Of a DNA stretch of 64,000 nucleotides, positions 15,414 to 23,840 are shown one piece after another. Source of the DNA: an uncultured Mobiluncus sp. (GTDB taxonomy: Bacteria > Actinomycetota > Actinomycetes > Actinomycetales > Actinomycetaceae); NCBI RefSeq assembly GCF_943914685.1, contig NZ_CALUCZ010000011.1:14810-78809 (forward strand), in the 5' to 3' direction. Under the pieces are notes generated by a model. That model saw only the letters and a list, made by a program, of their open reading frames with translations, did no database searches and was not told the origin of the DNA. The stretch's first letter is position 1; each line of letters starts with the position of its first letter. A program made the translations under genes and the position numbers.

Positions 15414-16839
15414 ACGCCGCGTTTTCGCTTATCTTCCCCGCCCGGCCTATTGCCCCGCCCCTACACCGGGTTTCCTAAACGAGGGCGCGGAAATCGCCCG
15501 CATATCCAGGCTATTAGGCATAACCCCGCAACCCTGGCAACGCCTGGTGTGGAACAGGGCGACCGAATACCGGAAAGTTAACGGGAAACGCGCCTACAAG
15601 TACAGCCTTATCCTTATCACCGTGCCCAGGCAAGCCGGGAAAACCACCCTACTAACCCCGCTACGCACTCACCGGCTCTTAACCAGGCCTGGCTTGGAAG
15701 CCGCCGCGACCGCGCAAACCGGGCAAGCCGCCCGCAAACGCATGATGAAGTACATGAAGATAATCGACCAGTCCCCGCTAGGCCACCTGTTTCACACCAG
15801 GCTTTCCAACGGTGAAGAATCCGTTACCTGCACCGCTAACGGCTCGACTATCACGAAGTTTGCCCCCGTTGAAGGTTCCCTGCATGGCGATACTATCGGT
15901 TACGCCGATTTTGATGAGATCTGGAAATGGGACGCGACCACCGGGGAAACCGTAATGGGCGCGGTCAAACCCTCCCAAGTCACCCTGTACGGCGAATCTC
16001 AAATATTCATGGTGTCTACCATGGGAACCCTGAAAAGCGATTTTATGAACCAGTACGTGGAAACCGGGCGTAAAGGCGATAAGCCAGGGCTTGCCTATTT
16101 TGAATGGTCCCTACCAGACGGGCTAGACGTACACACCCCCGCCGCGTGGTGGACCTATCACCCGGCATTAGGAAACACGATACAGGAAGCCGCAATAAGT
16201 GAGGATTTACCCCCGGCCATGACCGAATCCGAGTTTATGCGCGCGTACGGCAACCGGCTCACCATGACAGATGAGTCCCTTATCGCGGCGGAGGACTGGG
16301 ACGACCTCACAATGGACGACACCCAAGCCCCGCCGGCGCTTGGCGAATGTGTGATCGGGTTCGAGATAGCCCCGGATAATGCCGCTACCGCGATAGTCGC
16401 GGCCTGGGAGAACAAAGACGCAAACACCCGCAACGTGAGAGTGCTACACCAAGCCCCCGGCGCGACCTGGCTCATTGACTATCTAAGGCTCTTACAAACC
16501 TACGGCGTAACCAGGTTCGTGGCAGATGACGGCGGTATGACCAGGCGAATCTTTGACCACCTACCCGAAGATTTAGCGGTTGAGCGCTTACCCCTGGGAG
16601 CTAGGAGGATAGCGGACGCGGAGTTTTTGACCGCCGCCCGCGATGAGCAGACTTTGAGGCATGACGGCTCTAAACCGCTTGCGGTGGCTATCGCTAACGC
16701 AGTGATCCGTGAGACTAACGGGGTTCCGCTGTTTGACCGTGATAAATCGACCGCGCCAATCCCCGCGCTTATCGCCGCCTCTGTTGCCCTCTACACCGTT
16801 TCCCGCCCGGTACAGCCTCTAGAAATGCAAGTATTCTAA
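15394..16839 (+). CDS. Terminase large subunit (ATPase and nuclease)
   Basis: Packaging motor, 481 aa. The terminase-type Walker A is VPRQAGKTTLL near residue 77, with Walker B GYADFDEIWKWD near residue 170. The C-terminal nuclease part shows the acidic positions GFEIAPDNAATAIVAAW and VADDGGMTRRIFDH. Family length and order (HNH, small, large, portal) are as in HK97-like phages. Confidence 0.93.
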   Translation: MPLILPERRVFAYLPRPAYCPAPTPGFLNEGAEIARISRLLGITPQPWQRLVWNRATEYRKVNGKRAYKYSLILITVPRQAGKTTLLTPLRTHRLLTRPGLEAAATAQTGQAARKRMMKYMKIIDQSPLGHLFHTRLSNGEESVTCTANGSTITKFAPVEGSLHGDTIGYADFDEIWKWDATTGETVMGAVKPSQVTLYGESQIFMVSTMGTLKSDFMNQYVETGRKGDKPGLAYFEWSLPDGLDVHTPAAWWTYHPALGNTIQEAAISEDLPPAMTESEFMRAYGNRLTMTDESLIAAEDWDDLTMDDTQAPPALGECVIGFEIAPDNAATAIVAAWENKDANTRNVRVLHQAPGATWLIDYLRLLQTYGVTRFVADDGGMTRRIFDHLPEDLAVERLPLGARRIADAEFLTAARDEQTLRHDGSKPLAVAIANAVIRETNGVPLFDRDKSTAPIPALIAASVALYTVSRPVQPLEMQVF

Positions 16840-16935
16840 ACACCAAACGACAACCAGTAACAGCGAATAACATCGAATAGCAACGAATAACATAAAGGGT
16901 TTACAAACAGTAAAACAAATAATCAAATAGGTTAC
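16840..16935 (+). other. AT-rich gap with short CGAATAACAT repeats before the portal gene
   Basis: Contains GCGAATAACAT, TCGAATAGCAA and ACGAATAACAT in tandem around 16863-16893 (10-bp period). One of few non-coding gaps in the late region, so a promoter or regulatory site is possible. Confidence 0.4.
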
Positions 16936-18081
16936 ATGAACCGCTTTAGCCGCGCTCTACGTGAACTAACCCGCCGCGCCGGATCCGCCACCGGCGCAAT
17001 GCCGCCCGGCGTGACGCCACCAACACGCCGGGCGGCCCCCTTTGAACCCGCAAGCCTAGTCTCTGTGTACCGCGCTATCGACATCATTACTAGCGCCGTC
17101 GCACAGTTACCGCTAAGGGTTGAGCGTCACGGGGTGGAAGTCCCAGCCAGCGAAATCCCTGACATTATCAAAGCGCCCTCGCTATCGTTTACCCGCTCGG
17201 ACTTCCTGGAACAAATCGCGTTGAGCCTGGCAGTCACCGGCAACTCCTACATTCTCGCTAAACGAATCGGCGGGAAGATTGTGGAACTTGTGGTACTAAA
17301 CCCGCATGAGGTACTACCCACCCAGGACGAAAACAGCGGGGTTATTACTTACTCTTACCGGGGACGCGACTACGGTCAAGCCGATATTCAACACCTAAAG
17401 TTTATGGTGTTGCCCGGTAGTTTGAAAGGGCTGGGAGCGATCCAGGCGGCGCGTGCTGAAATCCAGGGCGCTATTAATCTTCGAGACTACGCCGCGCAAT
17501 GGTTCAACGGATCCGGCCAACCCTCTGGAATACTATCCACCGACCAGGCGCTAACCGCTGAGGACGCGAAACAGATTAGGGACACCTGGAACAACATCGA
17601 CCCCGCGACCGGTAAGCCCCTACCCGCCGCCGCTAACCCGTCAAACATTAAGGTCACCGGGAAAGGCGTCAAATATGAACCCATCGTGTTAAACCCGCGC
17701 GACGCTCAGTTTATCGAATCGCGGAACTTTAACACGCTTGAAATCGCGCGACTATTTGGTATCCCTGCAACCCTCATGCTGACCGCTACCGAAGGTTCGA
17801 GTATGACTTACTCGAACGTTGAGCAGGACTGGCTCGGTTTCGTGCGTTTCACGCTGACTAAGTATTTACGCAAGATTGAGGAAGCCCTAACCACGTTCAC
17901 GCCGCGGGGTCAGACCGTGCGTTTCCAAATCTCTGCGCTTTTACGTTCGGACACGCTTACCCGCTACCAAGCCCACCAAATCGCGCTTAACGCCGGGTTC
18001 ATGACCCTAAACGAGGTCAGGGCTATCGAATCTCTACCACCGTTAGAAACCCAGGAACATGAGGAGACTGTGAAACCATGA
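16936..18081 (+). CDS. Phage portal protein (HK97 family)
   Basis: Dodecameric portal at the capsid vertex; 381 aa. Recognisable by SLVSVYRAIDIITSAVAQLPL near the N-terminus, GNSYILAKRIGGKIVEL, and the clip/stem region GLGAIQAARAEIQGAI ... RLFGIPATLML ... YSNVEQDWLGFV. Overlaps the protease-capsid start by 4 bp (ATGA). Confidence 0.93.
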   Translation: MNRFSRALRELTRRAGSATGAMPPGVTPPTRRAAPFEPASLVSVYRAIDIITSAVAQLPLRVERHGVEVPASEIPDIIKAPSLSFTRSDFLEQIALSLAVTGNSYILAKRIGGKIVELVVLNPHEVLPTQDENSGVITYSYRGRDYGQADIQHLKFMVLPGSLKGLGAIQAARAEIQGAINLRDYAAQWFNGSGQPSGILSTDQALTAEDAKQIRDTWNNIDPATGKPLPAAANPSNIKVTGKGVKYEPIVLNPRDAQFIESRNFNTLEIARLFGIPATLMLTATEGSSMTYSNVEQDWLGFVRFTLTKYLRKIEEALTTFTPRGQTVRFQISALLRSDTLTRYQAHQIALNAGFMTLNEVRAIESLPPLETQEHEETVKP

Positions 18082-19667
18082 CTGTTTACGACATCGATAT
18101 GAAAACCACCGGAAACCAGACACGCGCGTTCGAGTTCCGCGCCAAACCCGCCGATAGCGGTAAACGAGAAATCGAGGGTATCGGGGTTCCCTACGATACG
18201 GAAACCGAGCTGTTTCCTTATGTGCGTGAGCGCTTTGCGCCTGGCTCGGTAGACGCTACCGGCGCGTTGCTGTTTTATGGGCATGAAAAACCCATCGGGC
18301 GAATCACCGACGCCCAAGACACCCCCGAGGGCGTGCTTATTCGGGCGGCTATTTCCGAAACCAGCCTAGGCAACGACGTTTACCAGCTTTTGCGTGACGG
18401 CGTGCTAACCAAAATGTCTATCGGGTTTATGCCCGGCGTATCTGAGGACGCTTGCATTGTGGAGGAACGCGGGGATACCGAGGTTATTACCTGGAAAAAG
18501 GTAAAAGCCTTGGAGTTCTCTGTTGTGCCTTTCCCCGCCTATACAGACGCCAAAATCACAAATGTTCGACAAACCCCAACCAATCAACCGAAAGGAACAC
18601 CCATGTCAAAAGAAACTCTGGAAATGTTAACCCGTAGCGATCTGGATCCGATTAACGAGTCTCTGGACCGTATGCAACGCCAAATCCAGGCGCTCCCCCA
18701 AACAGCCACGGCCCCGGCTATGCCTAAATGGCGTTCTATGGGCGAATGGTTGCAAGATATCGCCGCCGGTGACGATGCCGCTATCGACTACTATGCCCGC
18801 GCGTTTGCTGGTAACACTACAGGCGACACCATCATGAAAGACACCTTTGTGGGCGACTTCGTGAAACTCGCTATTGACCGGCGTCGCGTGACCCCGCTGT
18901 TTTCCACCGGTGCGTTACCCGAGAAAGGGACCTCTGTTGATTTCTACCAGGTAGAAACCGAGGACTTTAAAGCCGGTAAACAGGCTACTGAGGGCGCGGA
19001 CTTGCCGGGCGCGTCGAAACTGAAACTTAAAGACGCTAACAGCCCGGTCGCTACGGTGGGAGGCTGGACCGAGGTCAGCCGTCAAGCCGTGGAGCGCGCA
19101 ACTGTACCGGCGCTTAACACGCTGTTGGAGGGTATGGCGCTGAAATACGCCCAAGTCACCGATGAACTGGTAAAAACTGTTCTTACCACCACGGTCGCTA
19201 ACGCGAAAACCAAGATTGCCCTAGGGGCTGATCCCGCTACCGGTAGTGTGAAGCAATGGACGGACGCGCTTATTGACGCCGCGGACCTGTACGGGGCGAC
19301 AATGTTCAACATCACCGGCCTGGGCGTGTCCAAGGACGTGTTCAAAGCCCTGGCTAACCTGGAAACCACCGGGAACCGGCTCATGAACACAGGCGACGGG
19401 CGCAACCTTGCCGGAACTATCGACGTTCCGGGTCTTTCCGGTGAACTGTTGCGTATCCCGGTGTATCTCATTCCAGGCGCCGCCGCTAACACGGCGTTCC
19501 TGTTCGATAAAGAGGCTATCAAAACCCTCGAATCACCCGGTTCCCCGGCCATGTTGCAAGACTCCAACATTATCAACCTGTCCCAGTCTTACAGCCTGTA
19601 CGGATACCACGCCGTGATCGTGCCTTTCCCGACCGCTATTGTTCCAATCGTCAAGGCTGCAAGCTAA
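18078..19667 (+). CDS. Fused HK97-type prohead protease and major capsid protein
   Basis: 529 aa in one frame. Residues 1 to about 165 are a U35 prohead protease: ERFAPGSVDATGALLFYGHE (catalytic His), GVLTKMSIGFMPG (catalytic Ser) and EFSVVPFPAY. From about residue 176 (MSKETLEMLTRSDLDPINES) the rest is an HK97-fold capsid with a short delta region and the P-domain/E-loop features (KAGKQATEGADLPGAS; VGGWTEVSRQAVERAT). Usually these are two genes. An internal ATG 18603 with a good ribosome site can give free capsid protein of 354 aa. Confidence 0.9.
   Translation: MTVYDIDMKTTGNQTRAFEFRAKPADSGKREIEGIGVPYDTETELFPYVRERFAPGSVDATGALLFYGHEKPIGRITDAQDTPEGVLIRAAISETSLGNDVYQLLRDGVLTKMSIGFMPGVSEDACIVEERGDTEVITWKKVKALEFSVVPFPAYTDAKITNVRQTPTNQPKGTPMSKETLEMLTRSDLDPINESLDRMQRQIQALPQTATAPAMPKWRSMGEWLQDIAAGDDAAIDYYARAFAGNTTGDTIMKDTFVGDFVKLAIDRRRVTPLFSTGALPEKGTSVDFYQVETEDFKAGKQATEGADLPGASKLKLKDANSPVATVGGWTEVSRQAVERATVPALNTLLEGMALKYAQVTDELVKTVLTTTVANAKTKIALGADPATGSVKQWTDALIDAADLYGATMFNITGLGVSKDVFKALANLETTGNRLMNTGDGRNLAGTIDVPGLSGELLRIPVYLIPGAAANTAFLFDKEAIKTLESPGSPAMLQDSNIINLSQSYSLYGYHAVIVPFPTAIVPIVKAAS
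18591..18605 (+). promoter_or_regulatory. Internal ribosome binding site and ATG for free capsid protein
   Basis: AAAGGAACACCCATG. The same AAAGGAA..CCCATG type site precedes other late genes of this phage (20384, 26762), and the ATG is in frame with the fusion. It is placed exactly at the protease/capsid boundary. Confidence 0.7.
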
Positions 19668-19675
19668 GGCAAGTC

Positions 19676-19981
19676 ATGAGTACCCGTTTAGCTGAGTATG
19701 TGCAAGCCCCGCCGGAAGACGCCGGGTTTATAGACCAGTGCGAAAAAGCCGCTACCGCTATAGTTACGGCTCGCACCGGCGGGGCGGCCATACCCGAAAC
19801 AGTTTTAGCCGCCGCGACCCTGGAGGTTGCCGCGAACCTGTATAACCGGCGTACCTCGCGGCGCGACTTGGGAGTTTTTGGGGACGCGGAAACCGCCGCG
19901 CCGTATCAGCGCCCCGCGCTCGACCCGTTCACGCCCGCCCTCCCGATACTCCGGCCATACTTGCCGCCGCCCGTAGCATAA
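19676..19981 (+). CDS. Head-tail connector protein (gp6-like)
   Basis: 101 aa, directly after the capsid. Helical N-terminal half (FIDQCEKAATAIVTARTG; VLAAATLEVAANLYNRR) with the LYNRR motif common in gp6-like connectors, and a Pro-rich end. Assigned by position and pattern. Confidence 0.75.
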   Translation: MSTRLAEYVQAPPEDAGFIDQCEKAATAIVTARTGGAAIPETVLAAATLEVAANLYNRRTSRRDLGVFGDAETAAPYQRPALDPFTPALPILRPYLPPPVA

Positions 19982-19992
19982 AGGAAACCATC

Positions 19993-20379
19993 ATGACCAT
20001 GTTGGACGCTGCCCGCGAAATAGTGAACCAGTTAAACACCTGTTTCACTAAAGCCGGTGTGAAAGCTCTAGCGACGCTGGACCCTACCGAGGTAAGCCCC
20101 CGGGTCCACGCTAACCAGGTCGCGGCGATTGTTACCGCGCCAGATTACCGGTTTACGGGTATTACTACCGTAGAGGCCGAATGGGAAATCTGGCTAATAG
20201 CTCCCGGCGCGCAAGACCTAGAGGGTGCTTGGGAAACCCTCGAAACCAGCCTCGAAGCATTCCGGCAAGAGTTTCAGGTTACCGAGGTGAAGCCCGCCAC
20301 TTACCAGCCCGCTAACGGCGCTACCTATCCCGCGCTAATAGCAAATTTTGAATCAGTCCACCAATACGAAAACCAATAG
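19993..20379 (+). CDS. Head-tail completion / tail terminator-like protein
   Basis: 128 aa, mixed alpha/beta (LDAAREIVNQLNTCF; GITTVEAEWEIWLIAPG; WETLETSLEAF), the pattern and position of tail terminator or minor completion proteins. Start ATG 19993 has AAGGAAACC upstream. Confidence 0.65.
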   Translation: MTMLDAAREIVNQLNTCFTKAGVKALATLDPTEVSPRVHANQVAAIVTAPDYRFTGITTVEAEWEIWLIAPGAQDLEGAWETLETSLEAFRQEFQVTEVKPATYQPANGATYPALIANFESVHQYENQ

Positions 20380-20393
20380 AAAGGAAACCCATC

Positions 20394-20828
20394 ATGTCGT
20401 TCACACCTCAGAAGCTCGGTCCGGGTCATCTCAAGTTTGGCGCTACCGGATCCGAACAAGAGTTCGGCTCTATGACCACCGCGACCAGTATTGAACCCGA
20501 TATTAAAGAAGAAGACCCGGTACCCATGCTCGACGGCTCTAACTATGTCGAACAAGGCGAAATCTTAGGAACTTTGAAAGGCACGTTTTACCAGGATTAC
20601 ACCATGGAGGGACTAACCGCCTGGACCTGGACAAACGGCGGTAAAAATATGCCTTTCGAGTTCCGGCCCCGCGATGACTCCGACATGATTATTAAGGGGT
20701 CTTGCATGATTAAACCCGTCAAGGTTGGAGGCGACCCGAACAAGGCAAACACCGCCGATTTCGAGTTTACGCTGACTTCCCGCCCGGTCATGGAGAAAGC
20801 CACCGCAACCACGCCGGCTGGGAGCTGA
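20394..20828 (+). CDS. Major tail tube protein
   Basis: 144 aa, beta-rich (GHLKFGATGSEQEFGSM; LGTLKGTFYQDYTMEGLTAW; FEFTLTSRPVMEKA), typical of actinophage tail-tube subunits. Start with GAAAGGAAACCCATC upstream, expected to be strongly translated. Confidence 0.85.
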   Translation: MSFTPQKLGPGHLKFGATGSEQEFGSMTTATSIEPDIKEEDPVPMLDGSNYVEQGEILGTLKGTFYQDYTMEGLTAWTWTNGGKNMPFEFRPRDDSDMIIKGSCMIKPVKVGGDPNKANTADFEFTLTSRPVMEKATATTPAGS

Positions 20829-20833
20829 ATCAA

Positions 20834-21271
20834 ATGAGTAAGGTGAGCGGGGCGCCAATTCAGGGTATCGAGGTAGAGGGCGCAAGAGAGTTACGCCGTC
20901 AGCTAAAAGCCGCCGGTGATGACCTTACCGAGATGAAAGCAGTACATCACAAGGTTGGTTTACTGGTTGCTAATGCCTCGAAAATCCTTGCGCCCCGCTC
21001 ATCTGACTCGACTCACATCGCTGAAACTACCCGCGCGTCTAAAACTAAAACCGCGGCGGTCGTAAAAGTCGGTGGAGCTAAGTTCCCTTACGCTAACCCC
21101 ATTCATTGGGGTTGGTTTACCCGCCCTAACCCGGCAAAAGGGTGGCGGGGTGGAGCGATAAAACCCCGTTTTTGGGTGTCGCGCGCCGGCGCGCAAACAG
21201 AACCCGAATGGTTCCGAATCTATGAGGACTATGTAAACAAAACCCTGGACCAAGTGAAAGGAAAACCCTAA
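20834..21271 (+). CDS. HK97 gp10-like neck protein
   Basis: 145 aa: ARELRRQLKAAGDDLTEMK, VGLLVANASKILAPR and FPYANPIHWGWF, the latter like the YA..hE.G pattern of gp10-like proteins. Placed after the tail tube gene rather than before it, which is unusual but seen in small actinophages. Confidence 0.7.
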   Translation: MSKVSGAPIQGIEVEGARELRRQLKAAGDDLTEMKAVHHKVGLLVANASKILAPRSSDSTHIAETTRASKTKTAAVVKVGGAKFPYANPIHWGWFTRPNPAKGWRGGAIKPRFWVSRAGAQTEPEWFRIYEDYVNKTLDQVKGKP

Positions 21272-21553
21272 ATGAAACCGTTTATTATTCAAGCTGAAAC
21301 CGCTAACAACGGTAGTTTTCGTGAGCGCGTCTTAATGATTGACAAACTCATGTTTGAAAAAGCCGCCCGCGCTAACGGCTGGAATATGCAAACCTCCGAA
21401 ATCACGTTTACCGCGTTTTGTGCCTGGCAAGTATTGAAACGGCTACACAAAATCCCGACAGAACTCACCTACGAACAATTTATTGAAACAGAGCTGTTGG
21501 ACGCTGTGATTATTCAAGAGGAACCAGGGCAAAACCCTACAGTTACGGCGTGA
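21272..21553 (+). CDS. Tail assembly chaperone, upstream frame (gpG-like)
   Basis: 93 aa, between tail tube and tape measure genes. Helical (MLIDKLMFEKAARANGWNM; LKRLHKIPTELTYEQFIE). In tailed phages this position holds a chaperone with a second, frameshifted product. The -1 frame is open from 21487 past this stop to 21684. Confidence 0.75.
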   Translation: MKPFIIQAETANNGSFRERVLMIDKLMFEKAARANGWNMQTSEITFTAFCAWQVLKRLHKIPTELTYEQFIETELLDAVIIQEEPGQNPTVTA

Positions 21554-21684
21554 ACTCCTATCATGCCGTCCTAGTTGCTTTGGCCTTACGCTCGGGAATC
21601 CCCCCTAGCGTATGGCTCAAAGAACCCCCCGAGTATTTAGAAACAGCTCTCACGTTGCTAGAAAACGAGGCAAACAATGGCTAA
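21550..21684 (+). CDS. Tail assembly chaperone, downstream frame (gpT-like), -1 frame or GTGA-coupled
   Basis: 44 codons from GTG 21550, which overlaps the previous TGA (GTGA). Encodes YHAVLVALALRSGIPPSVW then YLETALTLLENE. The frame is -1 relative to the upstream gene and the two overlap openly for about 66 bp (21487-21553), so a -1 ribosomal frameshift would give a fusion of about 136 aa (gpGT type). A GGGCAAAACCC stretch near 21527 is the likeliest slip site, though not a canonical heptamer. Coupled re-initiation is the alternative. Confidence 0.65.
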   Translation: MNSYHAVLVALALRSGIPPSVWLKEPPEYLETALTLLENEANNG

Positions 21685-23836
21685 CAAATCAGCGATAATG
21701 TCACTTCGTATTATTGGCGACGCGAAAAAAGCCATTATCGAAATGGATAAACTAGGCAACCATACTTCAAAGTTTGGAAGCCTAGTAAAATCGGCTGGCG
21801 CGGTTGCTGTTGCCGGCATGGCCGCCGCCGGCGCCGCTATCGGCGGGGTAGTCATCGCCGGGGTAAAAGCCGCGGGCGACCTCGAACAATCAGTGGGCGC
21901 CCTGGATACGGTGTTTGGGGACGCCGCCGCTAGTATGCACAAGAACGCGCAAGCGGCAAGCGACGCCCTAGGGCTAACCGAAAACTCTTACAACGAGCTA
22001 GCTACCCTGTTAGGCACCCAGCTTAAAAATGGCATGGGCGGCGCCGCCGCCGATATGCAAAAGGTAGGAGCTAAAACTAACGAGTTGATCGGGTTAGGCG
22101 CTGACCTGGCTTCCATGTTCGGGGGAACCACTAGCGACGCGGTAGGTGCGCTATCCTCCGCCCTGAAAGGTGAACGCGACCCTATTGAACGCTACGGGGT
22201 GTCTCTGAAGCAGGCCGCGATTGACGCGAAAGCCGCGGAACTCGGATTTACCAAGGTAGGCGGCTCTTTCGACGCGGAAGCGCAACAGGCCGCGACCCTG
22301 GCTCTAATCATGGAGCAAACCAGCGCCGCTCATGGGAATTTTGCGCGTGAATCTGACACTTTCGCGCACCAAATTGAGGTAGGAAAAGCCCAAATCGGTA
22401 ACATTACGGCTGAGATAGGTAAGGGATTCTTGCCTATGCTCACTAAGGCCGGGCAAGTCATAAACGCTGACTTTTTGCCCGGCGCGCAAAAGTTAGCCTC
22501 TCAAATTGCCCCCACCCTAGCCGTCGTGTTTTCTACCCTCGGCCCCATGATCACCCCGCTAATCCAAGGGTTCACCCAGCTGGTAGGAACCGGGCTAACC
22601 CCTACCGGGCTAGGTTTCGCGGCTCTACAAGCAAACATTAACCCAATCATGGACCTGTTGAAAACCCTGGGAGAGGTCCTAATAGGGTCAATACTTCCCC
22701 AACTAACGAGTCTAGGCCAGGCGGTAGTTCCGCCAATACTGGGACTAATCAACGGGATAGTACCACCACTAACCGAAATAATCGGTGTAATAGTGAATCT
22801 TGCCGGCGCGCTCATCTCGAGTATCATGCCGCCGCTCACTCAAATAATCGGCTCTGTTTTGCCGCCGCTGACTACAGTAATATCGGCTCTCATGCCCCTA
22901 CTGGCTGACGTGGTGAAAGCATTAGCGCCCGTGATCCAGGTAATTGGGGTAGTGATTGGCCTGATCCTCAACATTTTACAGCCCGCAATTAAGTTCGTCG
23001 CCGATTTTATCGCCGTCGTTGTAAAGACAGTCTCAGGTATCCTAGACGGGTTCTTTAAGCTGGTTTCCGGGCTGATTACCGGGGATTGGCAACAGGCCTG
23101 GCAGGGGGCAAAACAAATCTTTAGCAGTATCTGGGACGGTATTACCGGGATACTCAAAGCCCAATGGGACTTTATCAAAGGTTTCTTTACCGCTCAGCTA
23201 GAAAATGTGAAAACCGTTTGGTCCGGCGCCTGGAATGTAGTTACTACCTATTTTTCTAACGTGTGGAAATCAATCCAAACCATACTAGCCGGAGCATGGG
23301 GCGCCATTCAAAACGCGATAAAAGGAGGAATCGGAAACGCGGTTGCCGCAATAGGTGAGTTACCAAGCCGCGCGGTGCAGGCCCTAGGTAACATCGGTAG
23401 CGTTCTAGCCGGTGCAGGGCGTCAAATGATGGAAGGCTTCATTGGTGGGGTTAAAGCAATGGCGGGCCGAATCGCGTCTGCCGCGCGTGAAGTAGTCTCT
23501 GACGCTGTAGATGGTGTTAAGAGCTTTCTTGGTATCGCTTCCCCGTCGAAGCTGTTTAAGGAAATCGGTATACAAACCGGTGCAGGCCTTATTAACGGCA
23601 TTAACTCCATGGACCACAAAGTGGATAAAGCCTTTACCAACATGGTTTCCTTTGACCTAGCTACTACGAACCCGCTAAACCTTGAAGGTAACAAGAGTAG
23701 CAAGAAACTAGCAGGGGGAACGGTAATAAACATTACCGTTAACGGTGCAATCGACCCCGTAGCGGTAGCTAATCAGATTGAAGATATTTTAACAACCTCG
23801 CAACGCCGGAAAAACGGTGTAGTTTTGGGAGCGTGA
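21677..23836 (+). CDS. Tape measure protein
   Basis: 719 aa, the longest gene of the phage. An Ala/Gly-rich hydrophobic N-terminal part (GMAAAGAAIGGVVIAG), long helices, and central membrane-like helices with repeated PPL(T) segments (PPLTEIIGVIVNLAGALI; PPLTQIIGSVLPPLTTVI). The C-terminal part has KSFLGIASPSKLFKEIG, the SPS motif of many siphovirus tape measures. At the usual ~0.15 nm per residue it predicts a tail of roughly 110 nm. ATG overlaps the preceding chaperone frame by 8 bp. Confidence 0.92.
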   Translation: MANKSAIMSLRIIGDAKKAIIEMDKLGNHTSKFGSLVKSAGAVAVAGMAAAGAAIGGVVIAGVKAAGDLEQSVGALDTVFGDAAASMHKNAQAASDALGLTENSYNELATLLGTQLKNGMGGAAADMQKVGAKTNELIGLGADLASMFGGTTSDAVGALSSALKGERDPIERYGVSLKQAAIDAKAAELGFTKVGGSFDAEAQQAATLALIMEQTSAAHGNFARESDTFAHQIEVGKAQIGNITAEIGKGFLPMLTKAGQVINADFLPGAQKLASQIAPTLAVVFSTLGPMITPLIQGFTQLVGTGLTPTGLGFAALQANINPIMDLLKTLGEVLIGSILPQLTSLGQAVVPPILGLINGIVPPLTEIIGVIVNLAGALISSIMPPLTQIIGSVLPPLTTVISALMPLLADVVKALAPVIQVIGVVIGLILNILQPAIKFVADFIAVVVKTVSGILDGFFKLVSGLITGDWQQAWQGAKQIFSSIWDGITGILKAQWDFIKGFFTAQLENVKTVWSGAWNVVTTYFSNVWKSIQTILAGAWGAIQNAIKGGIGNAVAAIGELPSRAVQALGNIGSVLAGAGRQMMEGFIGGVKAMAGRIASAAREVVSDAVDGVKSFLGIASPSKLFKEIGIQTGAGLINGINSMDHKVDKAFTNMVSFDLATTNPLNLEGNKSSKKLAGGTVINITVNGAIDPVAVANQIEDILTTSQRRKNGVVLGA

Positions 23837-23840
23837 CATT

